64,000 bases of DNA. Origin: Otis tarda. Taxonomy: Eukaryota > Chordata > Aves > Otidiformes > Otididae. The stretch is taken from NCBI GenBank assembly GCA_026413225.1, contig CM048572.1:248001-312000 (forward strand). The letters are read 5' to 3'. Made by a program: the position numbers and the translations under genes. Shown here one piece after another: positions 23,601-35,450 of this stretch; position 1 is the stretch's first letter; every line of letters starts with the position of its first letter. Below the pieces are notes generated by a model, which saw only the letters and a list, made by a program, of their open reading frames with translations, did no database searches and had not been told where the DNA came from.

Positions 23601-24925
23601 GGGTTTTTTTTCCAGTGGCGTCCAAGTGTAGCTGTTGGTTAACGTCGAAGCCCTTTTCGTCTGGGAAAGCCCGGAGCCCCAATGTCTGTGGTGCTGTAGG
23701 TGCACTGCCAATGGCCGCTGAGGAGCAGCAAGAGCTTGAGTGTCTGGCATTTTGGTGTGGGACCAATGGTCCGACGTTCGTGATTTCTTGGGGAATTTTT
23801 CAGTGGGCGCCCCGGTGCAGCTGGTGGTATATGTCGAAGCCCTGTTCGTCAGGGAAAGCCTGGAGCCCAAATGTATGTTCTGCTGTAGGTGCACTGCCAA
23901 TGGCCGCTGAGGAGCAGCAAGATCTCGAGTGGCTTGCACTTTTGGTGTGGGAGTAATCATCCGACGTTCGTGATTTTTTTTGTCTTTTTTTCAGGGCCCT
24001 CCCCCTGCAGATGGTGGTAAACATCGAAGCCCTGTTTATCAGGGAAAGCCCGGATCCCAGTGTCTGTGCTGCTGTAGGTGCACTGCCAATGGCCCCTGAG
24101 GAGCAGCAAGAGTTTGAGTGGCTGGGTCTTTTGGTGTGGGAGCAATCGTCCGCCGTTCGTGATTTTTCGGGTTTTACTTTCAGGGGGCCCCCAAGTGCAG
24201 GTGGTGGAAAACGTCGAAGACCTGTTCGTCAGGGAAAGCCTGGAGCCCCAAAGTCTGTGCTGCTGTAGGTGCACTGCCAATGGCCGCTGAGGAGCAGCAA
24301 GAGCTTGAGTGGCTGGGTCTTTTGGTGTGGGAGCAATCGTCCGCCGTTCGTGATTTTTCGGGTTTTACTTTCAGGGGGCCCCCAAGTGCAGGTGGTGGTA
24401 AACATCGAAGCCCTTTTCGTCAGGGAAAGCCTGGAGCCCCAATGTCTCTGGTGCAGTAGGTGCACTGCCAATGGCCCCTGAGGAGCAGTAAGAGCTTGAG
24501 TGGCTGGCATTATTGGTGTAGGAGCAATGGTCCAACGTTCGTGATTTTTCGGGGTTTTTTTTTCAGGGGCGCCAACGTGCAGCTTGTGGTAAACGTCGAA
24601 GCCCTGTTCATCAGGGAAAGCCTGGAGCCCCAATGTCTGTGCTGCTGTAGGTGTGCTGCCAATGGGCGCTGAGGAGCAGCAAGATCTTGAGTGGCTGGCA
24701 CTTTTGGTGTGAGAGCAATGGTCCGACGTTCGTGATTTTTCGGGGTTTTTTCAGGGGGCGCCCACGTGCATCTGGTGGTAAACGTCGAAGCCCTGTTCGT
24801 CAGGGAAAGCCCGGAGCCCCAATGTCTGTGCTGCTGTAGGTGCGCTGCCAATGGCCGCTGTGGAGCAGCAAGAGCTTGAGTGGCTGGCACTTTTGTTGTG
24901 GGAGCAATGGTCCGACATTCGTTAT

Positions 24926-24943
24926 ATAGAAGCTGATATAGAT
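24926..24943. other. Filler sequence at a satellite inversion junction
   Basis: The + array stops inside the TTCGTGATTTTT block at about 24,925 and the - array resumes at CCACCAGCTGC (24,944). Between them is an A/T-rich stretch, ATAGAAGCTGATATAGAT, that is not part of the monomer. It contains two similar GATATAGA-like words, as is common at end-joined breakpoints. Confidence 0.7.
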
Positions 24944-27900
24944 ACCACCAGCTGCACCTGGGCGCTCCCAAAAAAAAAAACGCCAGAAATTCACGAACGT
25001 CGGACTATTGCTCCCACACCAAAAGTACCAGCCACTCAAGCTCTTGCTGCTCCTCAGCGGCCATTGGCAGCGCACCTACAGCAGCACAGACATTGGGGCT
25101 CCGGGCTTTCCCTGACGAACAGGGCTTCGACATTTACCACCAGCTGCACGTGGGCGCTCCATGAAAAAAAACCCCGAAAAATCACGAACGTCGGACGATT
25201 GCTCCCACACCAAAAGTGCCAGACACTCAAGCTCTTGCTGCTCCTCAGCGGCCATTGGCAGTGCACCTACAGCACCACAGACATTACGGATCGAGGCTTT
25301 CCCTGACGAAAAGGGCTTCGACGTTTGCCACAAGCTGCACGTGAGCGCGCACTGCAATAAAAACCACGAAAAATAACGAACGTCGGACAATTTCTCCCAC
25401 AACAAAAGTGCCAGCCACTCAAGCTCTTGCTGCTCCTCAGCGCCCATTGGCAGCGCACCTACAGCAGCCCAGACATTGGGGCTCCGGGCTTTCCCTGAGG
25501 AGCAGGGCTTCGACGTTTACCACCAGCTGCACCTGGGCGCCCACTGAAAAAAAACCCCGAAAAATCATGAACGTCGGATGATTGCTCCCACACCAAAAGT
25601 GCCAGCCACTCAAGCTCTTGCTGCTCCTCAGCGGCCATTGGCAGTGCACCTACAGCACCACAGACATTGGGGCTTCGGGCTTTCCCTGACGAACAGGGCT
25701 TCGACGTTTACCACCAGCTTCACGTGGGCACCCCTTGAAAAAAAAACCCCGAAAAATCACGAAGGTCGGACGATTGCTCCCACACCAAAAGTGCCAGCCA
25801 CTCAAGCTCTTGCTGCACCTCAGCGGCCATTGGCAGCACACCTACAGCAGCACAGACATTGGGGCTCCGGGCTTTCCCTGACGAACACGGCTTCGACGTT
25901 TACCACCAGCTGTACGTGGGCGCCCACTGAAACAAACCCCGAAAAATCACGAACGTCGGACCATTGCTCCCACACCAAAAGTGCCAGCCACTCAAGCTCT
26001 TGCTACTCCTCAGGGGCCATTGGCAGCACACCTGCAGCAGCACAGACATTGGGGCTCCGGGCTTTTCCTGACGAACAGGGCTTCGACGTTTACCACCAGC
26101 TGCACGTGGGCGCCCCCTGAAAAAAAAAACCCGAAAAATCACGATGGTCAGACGATTTCTCCCACACCAAAAGTGCCAGCCACTCAAGCTCTTGCTGCTC
26201 CTCAGCGGCCATTGGCAGCACATCTACAGCACCACAGACATTGGGGCTCCGGGCTTTTCCTGAGGAGCAGGACTTCCACGTTTGCCACCAGCTGCACATG
26301 AGTGCACACTGAAAAGAAACCCCGAAAAATCACAAACGTCGGACGATTGCTCCCACAACAAAAGTGCCAGCCACTCAAGCTCTTGCTGCTCCTCAGCCGC
26401 CATTGGCAGCACATCTACAGCAACAAAGACAGTGGGGCTCCGGGCTTTCCCTGATGAACAGGGCTTCGAAGTTTGCCACCAGCTGCACGTGGGCGCCCCC
26501 TTGAAAATAACCCCGAAAAATCACGAACGTTGGACGATTGCTCCCACACCAATAGTGCCAGCCACTCAAGCTCTTGCTGCTCCTCAGCGGCCATTGGCAG
26601 CGCACCTACAGCACCACAGACATTGGGGCTCCGGGCTTTCCCTGACGAACAGGACTTCGACGTTTACCACCAGCTGCTCCTGGGCGCCCCCTGAAAAAAA
26701 ACCCCGAAAAATCACGAAAGTCGGACCATTGCTCCCACACCAAAAGTGCCAGCCACTCAAGCTCTTGCTGCTCCTCAGTGCCCATTGGCAGCGCATCTAC
26801 AGCAGCACAGACATTGGTGCTGCGGGCTTTCCCTGACGAACAGGGGTTCGATGTTTACAACCAGCTGCACCAGGGCGCTCCCTGAAAAAAATCCCCAAAA
26901 AATCACGAAAGTCGGACCATTGCTCCCACACCAAAAGTGCCAGCCACTCAAGCTCTTGCTGCTCCTCAGCGGCCATTGGCAGTGCACCTACAGCACCACA
27001 GACATTAGGGATCCAGGCTTTCCCTGACGAACAGGGCTTCGACGTTTACCACCAGCTGCACCTGGGCGCCCCTGAAAAAAAAACCCCGAAAAATCACGAA
27101 CGTTGGACCATTGCTCCAGCACCAAAAGGGCCAGCTTCTCAAGCTCTTGCTGCTCCGCAGCGGCCTTGGCAGTGCACCTACAGCACCACAGACATTGGGG
27201 CTCTCGGCTTTCCCTAACGAACAGGGCTTCGACGTTACCACCAGCTGCACCTGAGCGCCCCCTGAAAAAAAAACCCTGAAAAATCACGAACGTTGGACGA
27301 TTGCTCACAAACCAAAAGTGCCAGCCACTCAAGCTCTTGCTGCTCCGCAGCGGCCATTGGCAGCACATCTACAGCACCACAGTGATTGGGGCTGCGGGCT
27401 TTCTCTGAGGAGCAGGGCTTCGATGTTTGCCACCAGCTACACGTGGGCGCCCCCTAAAAAGAAACCCCGAAAAATCAGGAACGTCGGACCATTGCTCCCA
27501 CATCAAAAGTGCCAGCCACTCAAGCTCCTGCTGTTATTCAGCGGCCATTGGCAGCGCATCTACAGCACCACAGACATTGGGGCTCCGGGCTTTCCCTGAG
27601 GAGCAGGGCTTCAATTTTTTCCACGAGCTTCACATGTGTGCCCCGTGAAAAGAAACCCCGAAAAATCACAAACGTCGGACCATTGCTCCCACACCAAAAG
27701 TGCCAGCCACTCAAGCTCTTGCTGCTCCTCAGCGGCCATTGGCAGCACATCTACAGCACCACAGACATTGGGGCTCCGGGCTTTCCTGAGGACCACGGCT
27801 TCGACGTTTGCCACCAGCTGCACGTGGGCGCCCCCTGAAAAAAAAACCCGAAAAATCACAAACGTCGGACGATTACTTCCACACCAAAAGTGCCAGCCAC

Positions 27901-29604
27901 TAAAGCTCTTGCTGCTCCTCAGCCGCCATTGGCAGCACATCTACAGCACCACAGACATTGGGGCTCCGGGCTTTCCCTGACGAACAGGGCTTCGACGTTG
28001 ACCACCAGCTGCACCTGAGCGCCCCTGAAAAGAAACCCCGAAAAATAACGAACGTCGGACGATTGCTCCCACACCAAAAGTGCCATCCACTCAAGCTCTT
28101 GCTGCTCCTCAGCGGCGATTGGCAGGACATCTACAGCACCACAGACATTGGGGCTCCGGGCTTTCCTGAGGAGCAGGGCTTCGACGTTTGCCACCAGCTG
28201 CACCTGGGCGCCCACTGAAAAGAAACCCTGAGAAATCAGGAACGTCGGACCATTGCTCCCACACCAAATGGGCCAGCCACTCAAGCTCCTGCTGCTCCTC
28301 AGCGGCCATTGGCAGCGCATCTACAGCACCACAGACATTGGGGCTCAGGGCTTTCCCTCAGGAGCAGGGCTTCGTTGTTTGCCACCAGCTGCACGTGGGC
28401 GCCCACTGAAAAGAAAACCCGAAAAATCACGAACGGAGGACCATTGCTCCCACACCAAAAGGGCCAGCCACTCAAGCTCTTGCTGCTCCTCAGCCGCCAT
28501 TGGCAGCACATCTACAGCACCACAGACATTGGGGCTCCGGGCTTTCCTGAGGAGCAGGGCTTCAACGTTTAACACCAGTTGTACGTGGGCGCCCCCTGAA
28601 AGAAGCCCTGAAAAATCAGGAACGTCGGACCATTGCTCCCACACCAAAAGGGCCAGCCACTCAAGCTCTTGCTGCTCCTCAGCGGCCATTGTCAGCACAT
28701 CTACAGCAACACAGACACTGGGGATCTGGGCTTTCCCTAAGGAGCACGGCTTCGACGTTTACCACCAGCTGCACCTGGGCGCCCCGTAAAAGAAACCCTG
28801 AAAAATCTCGAACGGGGGACCATTGCTCCCACATCAAAAGGGCCAGCCACTCAAGCTCTTGCTGCTCCTCAGCGGCCATTGGCAGCGCATCTACAGCACC
28901 ACAGACACTGGGGTTCCGGACTTTCCCTGAAGAGCAGGGCTTCGACGTTTGCCACCAGCTGCACGTTGGCGCCCCCTGAAAAAAATCCGAAAAACCACCA
29001 ACATAGGACGATTGCTCCCACACCAAAACTGCCAGCCACTCAAGCTCTTCCTGCTCGTCAGCGGCCATTGGCAGCGCACCTACCGCAGCACAGACATTGG
29101 GGCTCCGGGCTTTCCCTGAGGAGCAGGTCTTCAATGTTTGCCACCATCTGCATGTGGGCACCCCCTGAAAACAAACCCCGAAAAATCACGAACGTCGGAC
29201 GATTGCTCCCACACCAAAAGTGCCAGCCACTCAAGTTCTTGCGGCTCGTCAGCCGACATTGGCAGCGCATCTACAGCACCACAGACATTGGGGCTCCGGG
29301 CTTTCCCTGAGGAGCAGGGCTTATACGTTTACCACCAGCTGCACCTGAGCGCCCCCTAAAAAGATACCCCAAAAAATCACGAACATCGGACCATTGCTCC
29401 CACACCAAAAGTGCCAGCCACTCAAGCTCTTGCTGCTCCTCAGCGGCCATTGGCAGCGCATCTACAGCACCACAGACATTGGGGCTCCGGGCTTTCCCTG
29501 AGGAGCAGGGCTTCGACGTTTGCCACCATCTGCACGTTGGCCCCCCTGAAGAGAAACCCCGAAAAATCACCAACGTCGGACGATTGCTCTCACACCAAAT
29601 GTGC
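24944..29604 (-). repeat. 191-bp satellite array, - orientation, B passing into C
   Basis: About 24 monomers. Up to about 26,230, and again at about 26,440-27,380, they are mainly subfamily B (reverse words CTGACGAACAGGGCTTCGACG and TTTACCACC). From about 27,400 to the end most are subfamily C, with CTGAGGAGCAGGGCTTCGACG, TTTGCCACC and GAAAAGAAACCCCG. The two types alternate at monomer scale in the overlap zone, a pattern expected from conversion or unequal exchange. The array ends at an abrupt inversion. Confidence 0.93.
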
Positions 29605-32600
29605 CTGTGGTGCTGTAGGTGCGGCGGCAACGGTCGGTGAGTCGCAGCAAGAGATTTAGTTGCTGACATTTTTGGTGTGGGAGCAATCGTCCAACATTCG
29701 TGATTTTCAGGGTATTTTTCACTGGGTCCTCCTATGCAGTTGATGGCAAACGTCGGAGTGCTGTTCGTCAGGGAAAGCCGGGAACCCCGGTGTCGGTGGT
29801 GCTGTAGATGTGGCGTCAACAGCCGGTGAGAAGCAGCAAGAGCTTCAGTTGCTGGCATTTTTGGTTTGGGAGCAATCGTTCGATGTTCATACTTTTTAGG
29901 TTATTGTTCTTAGTGGGTGCTCCTGTGCACTTGACGGTAAACGTCGAAGCACTGCTCATCAGAGAAAGCCCGGAGCCCAGTGTCGGTGGTGCTGTAGATG
30001 CGGTGTGAAGGCCGGGTGAGGATCAGGAAGAGCTTTAGCTGCTGGCGTTCATTATTTTTAGCGTACTTTTCAGGGGCACTTCCGTGCGACTGATGTAAAC
30101 GTCGAAGCGCTGTTTGTCAGGGAAAGCCCGCAGCCCCAGTGTCTGTGGTGCTGTAGATGCGGCATCAACGGTTGGTGCAGTGCAGAAAGAGCTTTAGTTT
30201 CTGGCCCGGTTGGTGTGGGAGCAGTTGTCCGACATTCGTGATTTTTAGGGTATTTTTTCAGTGGGCGGTCCTGTGCTGTTGATGGGAAACTTCGAAGCGC
30301 TCTTCGTCCGGAAAAGCCAGAAGCCCCTATGTCTGTGGTGCTGTAGACGCGGCGTCAATGGCCGGTGAGGAGCAGCAAGAGCTTGAGTTGCTAGCACTTT
30401 TGCTGTGGGAGCAATCGTTTGACGTTCGCACCTTTTATGGTATATTTTTTAGTGGGTGCTCCTATGCAGTTGATGGTAAACGTCGAAGCGCAGTTGGTCA
30501 GGGAAAGCCCTCAGCCCCAGTGTCTGTGGTGCTGTACATGCGGCGTCAGGTTCCGGTTAGGAGCAGCAAGATATTTACTTGCTGGCACTTTTGGTGTGGG
30601 AGCAATCATCCGACTTTCGTGATTTTAGGATATATTTACTGTGGGCTCTTCTGTGCAGTTGTTGGTAAACGTCGAAGCGCTGTTCGTCAGAGAAAGCCCG
30701 GAGCCCCAGTGTCTGTGGTACTGTAGATGCGGCGTCAGCGGCTGGTGAGGAGCAGCAAGAGCTTGAGTTGCTGGCACTTTTGGTGTGGGAGCAATCGTCC
30801 AACATTCGTGATTTTCACGGTATTTTTCACTGGGTCCTCCTATGCAGTTGATGGTAAAGGCCGAAGCGCAGTTTGTCAGGGAAAGCTGGGAGCCCCGGTG
30901 TCGGTGGTGCTGTAGATGTGGCGTCAACAGCCGGTGAGAAGCAGCAAGAGCTTGAGTTGCTGGCACTTTTCTGTGGGAGCAATCGTTCGACGTTCAACTT
31001 TTTAGGTTATTGTTCTTAGTGGGTGCTCCTGTGCAGTTGTTGGTAAATGTCGAAGCACTGCTCATCAGAGAAAGCCCGGAGCCCAGTGTCTGTGGTCCTG
31101 TAAATGCAGCTTCAACTGCCGGTGCGTAGCAACAAGAGCTTGAGTTGTTGGCACTTTTGGTATGGGAGCAATCGTCTGACATTCGTGATTTTTAGGGTAT
31201 TTTTTAAGTTGGTTCTTCCGTGCAGTTGATGATAAATCTCGACGCGCTGTTCATCAGGGAAAGCCTGGAGCCCCAATGTCTGTGGTGCTGTAGGTGTGGC
31301 CTCATCGGCCGTTGAGGAGGAACAAGAGATTGAGTTGCTGGCACTTTTGATGTGGTAGCAATTGTCTGACGTTCATGATTTTTCGGGTATTTTTTAATTG
31401 GGCGCTTCCGTGCAGTTGATGGTAAACATGGAAGCACTGTTCGTCAGGGAAAGACCGGAGCCCCAATGTCTGTGGTGCTGTAGATGCGCTGCCAATGGCC
31501 TCTGAGGAGCAGCAAGAGCTTGAGTGGCTGGCACTTTTGGTGTGGGAGCAATCGTCCGACGTTCATTATTTTTAGGGTATTTTTTCAGGGGGCGCTTCCG
31601 TGCAGTTGATGGTAAACTTCAAAGCGCTGTTAGTCAGTTAAAGCCCGGAGCCCCAATGTCTGTTGTGCTGTAGATGCGGCATCAACGGCCAGTAAGGAGT
31701 AACAAGAGCTTTAGTTGCTGGCACTTTTGGTGTGGGAGCAACAGTCCGACGTTCGTACCTTCTATTGTAATTTTTATAGTGGGTGCTCCTATGCAGTTAA
31801 TAGTAAACGTCGAAGCCCTGTTCATCAGGGAAAGCCCGGAGCCCCAGTGTCTGTGGTGCTGTAGATGCGGCGTCAACAGCTGGTGAGAAGCAGCAAGAGC
31901 TAGATTTGCTGGCACTTTTGGTATGGGAGCAATCGTCCCACGCTCGTGATTTTTAGGGTATTTCTCCAGTGGGCGGCCTTGTGCAGTTGATGGTAAATGT
32001 CGAAGCGCTGTTCGTCAGGGAAAGCCCCGAGCCCCAGTGTCTCTGGTGCTGTAGACATGGCGTCAACTGCCCTTGCAGAGCAGCAAGAGCTTGAGTGGCT
32101 GGCACTTTTCGTGTATGAGCAATCGTCCGACGTTCGTGATTTTTAATGTACTTTTTCAGTGGGCGCTTCCAAGCAGTTGATAATAAACGTCGAAGCGCTG
32201 TTCGTCAGGGAAAGCATGGAGCCCCAGTGTCTGTGGTGCTGTAATTGCGACGTGAGCAGCCGGGGAGGCGCAGAAAGAGTTTTAGTTGCTGGCACTTTTG
32301 GTGTTGGAGCAATCGTCTGAGGTTCGTGATTTTTAGGGTATATTTTCAGTGGGCGGCCCTGTGCAGGAGATGGTAAACGTCAAAGCGCTGTTTCTCAGGG
32401 AAAGCCCAGAGCCCCGATGTCTGTGATGCTGTAGATGCAGCCTCAACGGCCGGTGAGGAGCAGCCGGAGCTTTAGTTGCTGGCACTTTTGGTGTTGGAGC
32501 AATCGTCTGAGGTTCGTGATTTTTAGGGTATATTTTCAGTGGGCGGCCCTGTGCAGGAGATGGTAAACGTCAAAGCGCTGTTTCTCAGGGAAAGCCCGGA

Positions 32601-33272
32601 GCCCTGATGTCTGTGATGCTGTAGATGCAGCCGCAACGGCCGGTGAGGAGCAGCAGGAGCTTTAGTTGCCGGCACTTCTGGTGTGGGAGCAATCGTCCAA
32701 CATTCGTACCTTTTGTGGTATTTTTTTTAGCGGGTGCTCCATTGCAGCTGATGGTAAATGTCGAAGCACTGTTGTTCTGTGAAATCCCGGAGCGCCAGTG
32801 TCTGTGGTGCTGTAGATGCGGCGTCAATGGTCGATGAGCAGCAGCAACAGCTTTAGTTGCTGGCACTTTTGGTGTGGGAGCAATCATCTGACATTCGTGA
32901 TTTTTAGGGTATTTTTTCAGCGGGCTCTTCCATGCAGTTGATGTTAAACGTCGAAGCGCTGTTCGTCAGGGAAAGCCCGGAGCCCCAGTGTCTGTGGTGC
33001 TGTAGATGTGGTGTGAAGGGCGGGTGAGGAGCAGCAAGAGCATGAGTGGCTGGCACTTTTGGTGTGGGAACAATGGTCCGACGTACTTGCTTTTTAGGGT
33101 AATATTTTAGTGGGTTCTCCAGTGCACTTGATGGTAAATGTCGAAGCGCTCTTCGTCAGGGAAAGCCCGGAGCCCCAGTGTCTGTGGTGTTGTAGATCCA
33201 GCGTCAACAACCCTGCTCACAGGGCTGCCGGGTTGAAATGGTGGAAAATGTCGGAGTCCTGGTGGTCTAGGA
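29605..33272 (+). repeat. 191-bp satellite array, subfamily A
   Basis: About 19 divergent A monomers. Several variants are shared with the left A block: the CGTCCGGAAAAGCCAGAAGCC monomer at 30,310 and 4,325, and the CGCTCGTGATTTTTA / TATTTCTCCAGTGGGCGGCC monomer at 31,940 and 4,830. Inside the block 29,680-30,010 is repeated at about 30,785-31,115, and the monomers at 32,278-32,468 and 32,468-32,658 are nearly identical. The final 450 bp, with the hairpin junction that follows, is the reverse complement of about 42,058-42,515. Confidence 0.93.
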
Positions 33273-33360
33273 CTGACCAGGACAATCCCCAACGTCAGAT
33301 GATTGTTCTGGGCTTCCCTAGGCCAACAGGACTCTGACATTTGCCACCAAGTCAACCTGC
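33223..33360. repeat. Imperfect inverted repeat, second copy of the hairpin junction
   Basis: Arms at about 33,223-33,272 and 33,317-33,360 have the same words as the left copy (GGCTGCCGGGTTG, GTCGGAGTCCTGGTGG and their complements). The right arm breaks off at GTCAACCTGC and older satellite follows. This copy lies upstream of ERV copy R, while its mirror image lies downstream at 41,965-42,108. Confidence 0.85.
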
Positions 33361-34150
33361 TAGAAAGCGTAGATCTCTTGCTGCTCTTCACTCACTCTTG
33401 GTAACGGCCCTGCCGGCGCAGAAGCATTGCGTCTCTTTGCTTCCCTGGATGATTTGCCCACCGACACTTCTCATCAGCTACATCCGGCTGCCCGGAGAAA
33501 AAACAGGGGCTATGAAGATCGTAGAAGGCACGAGTGTTGCCGCACGAGAAGTGCCTGCTCCAGAGGCTTCTTGCTAGCAGCCCTAAAGGCACACGAACAT
33601 TGTATCTCTGTGCTTTCCTGAACAGCTTGCGCTGGCACAGTTACAATCGTGTTTTCCAAGCTGTCCGGGGTGGTGAGGCACTAGAAGTGCGGATGTCTGG
33701 CGACTCTCCAGCACGAGAACCGGCTGCTCTGAAAGCCCTTACTGCTCTTCACGTGCGCTTTCTAGCAGATCTACGGACACACAAACGTCGAGCCCCTTCA
33801 CTATCCTACACAGCTAGCACACTGGCAGTTACCGTCAACTTGGAACCAGCCGCGCAGAAGGAAGTCGTCCTCCAACCGACGAACAGCGGATGCTCGCCGC
33901 CACACGCGAGCTGGCCGCACTCAAAGCTCTCGCGGCTCTCGTCTCGCTCTTTCCCGCAGAGCTCCGGGGATCCGGACGACGAGGCTCTCTGCCTTCGCTG
34001 CACAACTTGAACCGCGAAAGCCGCAATGATCTTTGTCCAAGCTGCGCAGAAGCAGCAAAGCACTAAAACAGCAAATGTCTGGCCAATCTCTCACTTGAAA
34101 AGGGTCAGCACGGAAAGCTCTTGCTGCTCTCCTCAAAGACAAGAAGGTAC
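33290..34150 (-). repeat. Very degenerate satellite remnant, - orientation
   Basis: This stretch looks unique, but a CTCTTGCTGCTCT-like word recurs at about 33,372, 33,565, 33,745, 33,926 and 34,113. The spacing is about 180-195 bp, the satellite period in reverse orientation. Most other positions have changed and the T-run is lost. It appears to be the oldest satellite layer in the window, a relic fused to the truncated gag of ERV copy R. No gene is seen. Confidence 0.7.
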
Positions 34151-34672
34151 CGAAGTTAAAAAAGAAATTGGTTAGGTATTGTAATCAGTGGTGGCCTCTA
34201 TATAAACTGGAGAATGAAGTGAAATGTCCTTAGGACGGACACTCTCCTGCAACTATTGTTTTTCCTAAGAAGGGGAGGAAAATATGATGAAGTATCATTT
34301 GTAGACATGTTTGGTTTTTTGTCCTTCGGGAGAAACCTGAATGGCAGAGAGACTGCGGATTAGTACCCCCTCGGGATCCTATGGTACTAGCCCTCGAAAG
34401 AGAAGATAGGAGAGAGCGTAAAGGAAAGTTGAGAAGGTGTTGTTCAGCATGTAGTATTGGACAAAGATGTTCTAAACTAAACGAGGAACAAGCGCCCGAG
34501 TTAGGCGATTTATTCAACCCATCTTATGGGATAGGGAGATAGGGCTCTGCCGGGGCTCCCAATCCACCCCCGGACGAACGGGACATCCCACAAACTATTT
34601 CTAAAGAAGGTCAAATGCCAGCCTCCACACAAGGAAACACAAGAGCCCCCCACTACGGCTCCAAGTAGCCCA
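34151..34672 (+). pseudogene. gag: gag: matrix/p12 remnant (copy R)
   Basis: Translation in one frame gives a recognisable gammaretroviral matrix segment, CNQWWPLYKLENE, at about 34,170-34,210, and then several stops and frame changes. The matrix start codon and myristoylation site are not present, since the element begins inside matrix. The following ~400 bp, rich in proline codons, fits the p12 region only by position. Confidence 0.65.
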
Positions 34673-35425
34673 GTGTCTTCACGCATTGGACGGAAGACTG
34701 TCTTACAGGCACCGCTCCGAGAAGCTGTAAATCCGGACGGAGGAACCATGAAGATAAAAATTCCATTCACGGGCGCCAATCTGAAAGAATGGAAAGAGGT
34801 TGCCCGAGAATACCGAAATGATCCGATAAATACGGCACAACATTTTAAATTTATAGTGAAACAACACAATCCCGACTGGCGTGACAGACAATTGTTATTG
34901 GATTGCCTGACTGAAACTGAGAAACAACTAATTATAAAAACAGCAGGAGAGCTTGCAAAGGAACACTATGATATAAAGGGAGGTAATTCTAGAGAATGGT
35001 TTCCCTTGTTAGACGCGACATGGGATCCAAACCGCTCTGCTGGTATGGAAAGGTTACAGGCATACCAGGAATGGATATTCAGAGGGATGGAAAAAGCAAT
35101 TCCCAGAACAATAAATTGGGCAATGTTATATGTGGTCAGACAGGGTCCTTCTGAAACGCCGGTCGAGTTCCTAGACCGACTAAGAGATGCGATGCGCCGG
35201 CACACATCTCTAGATCTGAATTCAGAGGTAGGCGCACAGCAACTAATATCCCTCATTTTGGGACAATCACAAGGGGATATTAGGCGCAAATTACAAAAAC
35301 TAAGACCTCCTGAAAACAGAGCCTTAGAAAGGTTATTAGAAGAAGCATGGAGAATATTTAGCAATCGAGAGGAAAGTTACAGGCAAGACGAGAAGAAAAT
35401 ACTAGCGGTGGTAAGAGAAAAATGA
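34673..35425 (+). pseudogene. gag: gag: capsid (p30-like) domain (copy R)
   Basis: About 250 open codons. The first ATG is at 34,748; the upstream part is continuous with p12 by position. The capsid N-terminal domain starts near KIKIPFTGANLKEWKE, and the major homology region RQGPSETPVEFLDRL is near 35,138-35,182. A charged helix follows (EEAWRIFSNREESYRQDEKK), as in gammaretroviral p30. It ends in TGA at 35,423-35,425; the nucleocapsid lies in another frame, so gag is broken here or the gag/pol boundary has decayed. Confidence 0.87.
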
Positions 35426-35450
35426 AAACCGGAAATTTAGAGTTAAACCA

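Larger units (their letters stand above)
11184..24925 (+). repeat. 191-bp satellite array, subfamily B
   Basis: About 72 head-to-tail monomers. Subfamily B diagnostics are TTCGTGATTTTTCGGGG, CAGCTGGTGGTAAACGTCGAAGC, CTGTTCGTCAGGGAAAGCCC and GGTGCGCTGCCAATGGCCGC. Monomers are much more alike than in the A blocks, with recurrent alternatives GGGGCCGTCCACCTGCAG and GGGGGCGCCCACGTGCAG before the conserved core. Because 191 leaves remainder 2 when divided by 3, each monomer is read in a different frame. The reverse strand is stop-poor and gives frames up to 325 codons with no gene-like conservation. There is no interruption by mobile elements. Confidence 0.95.
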
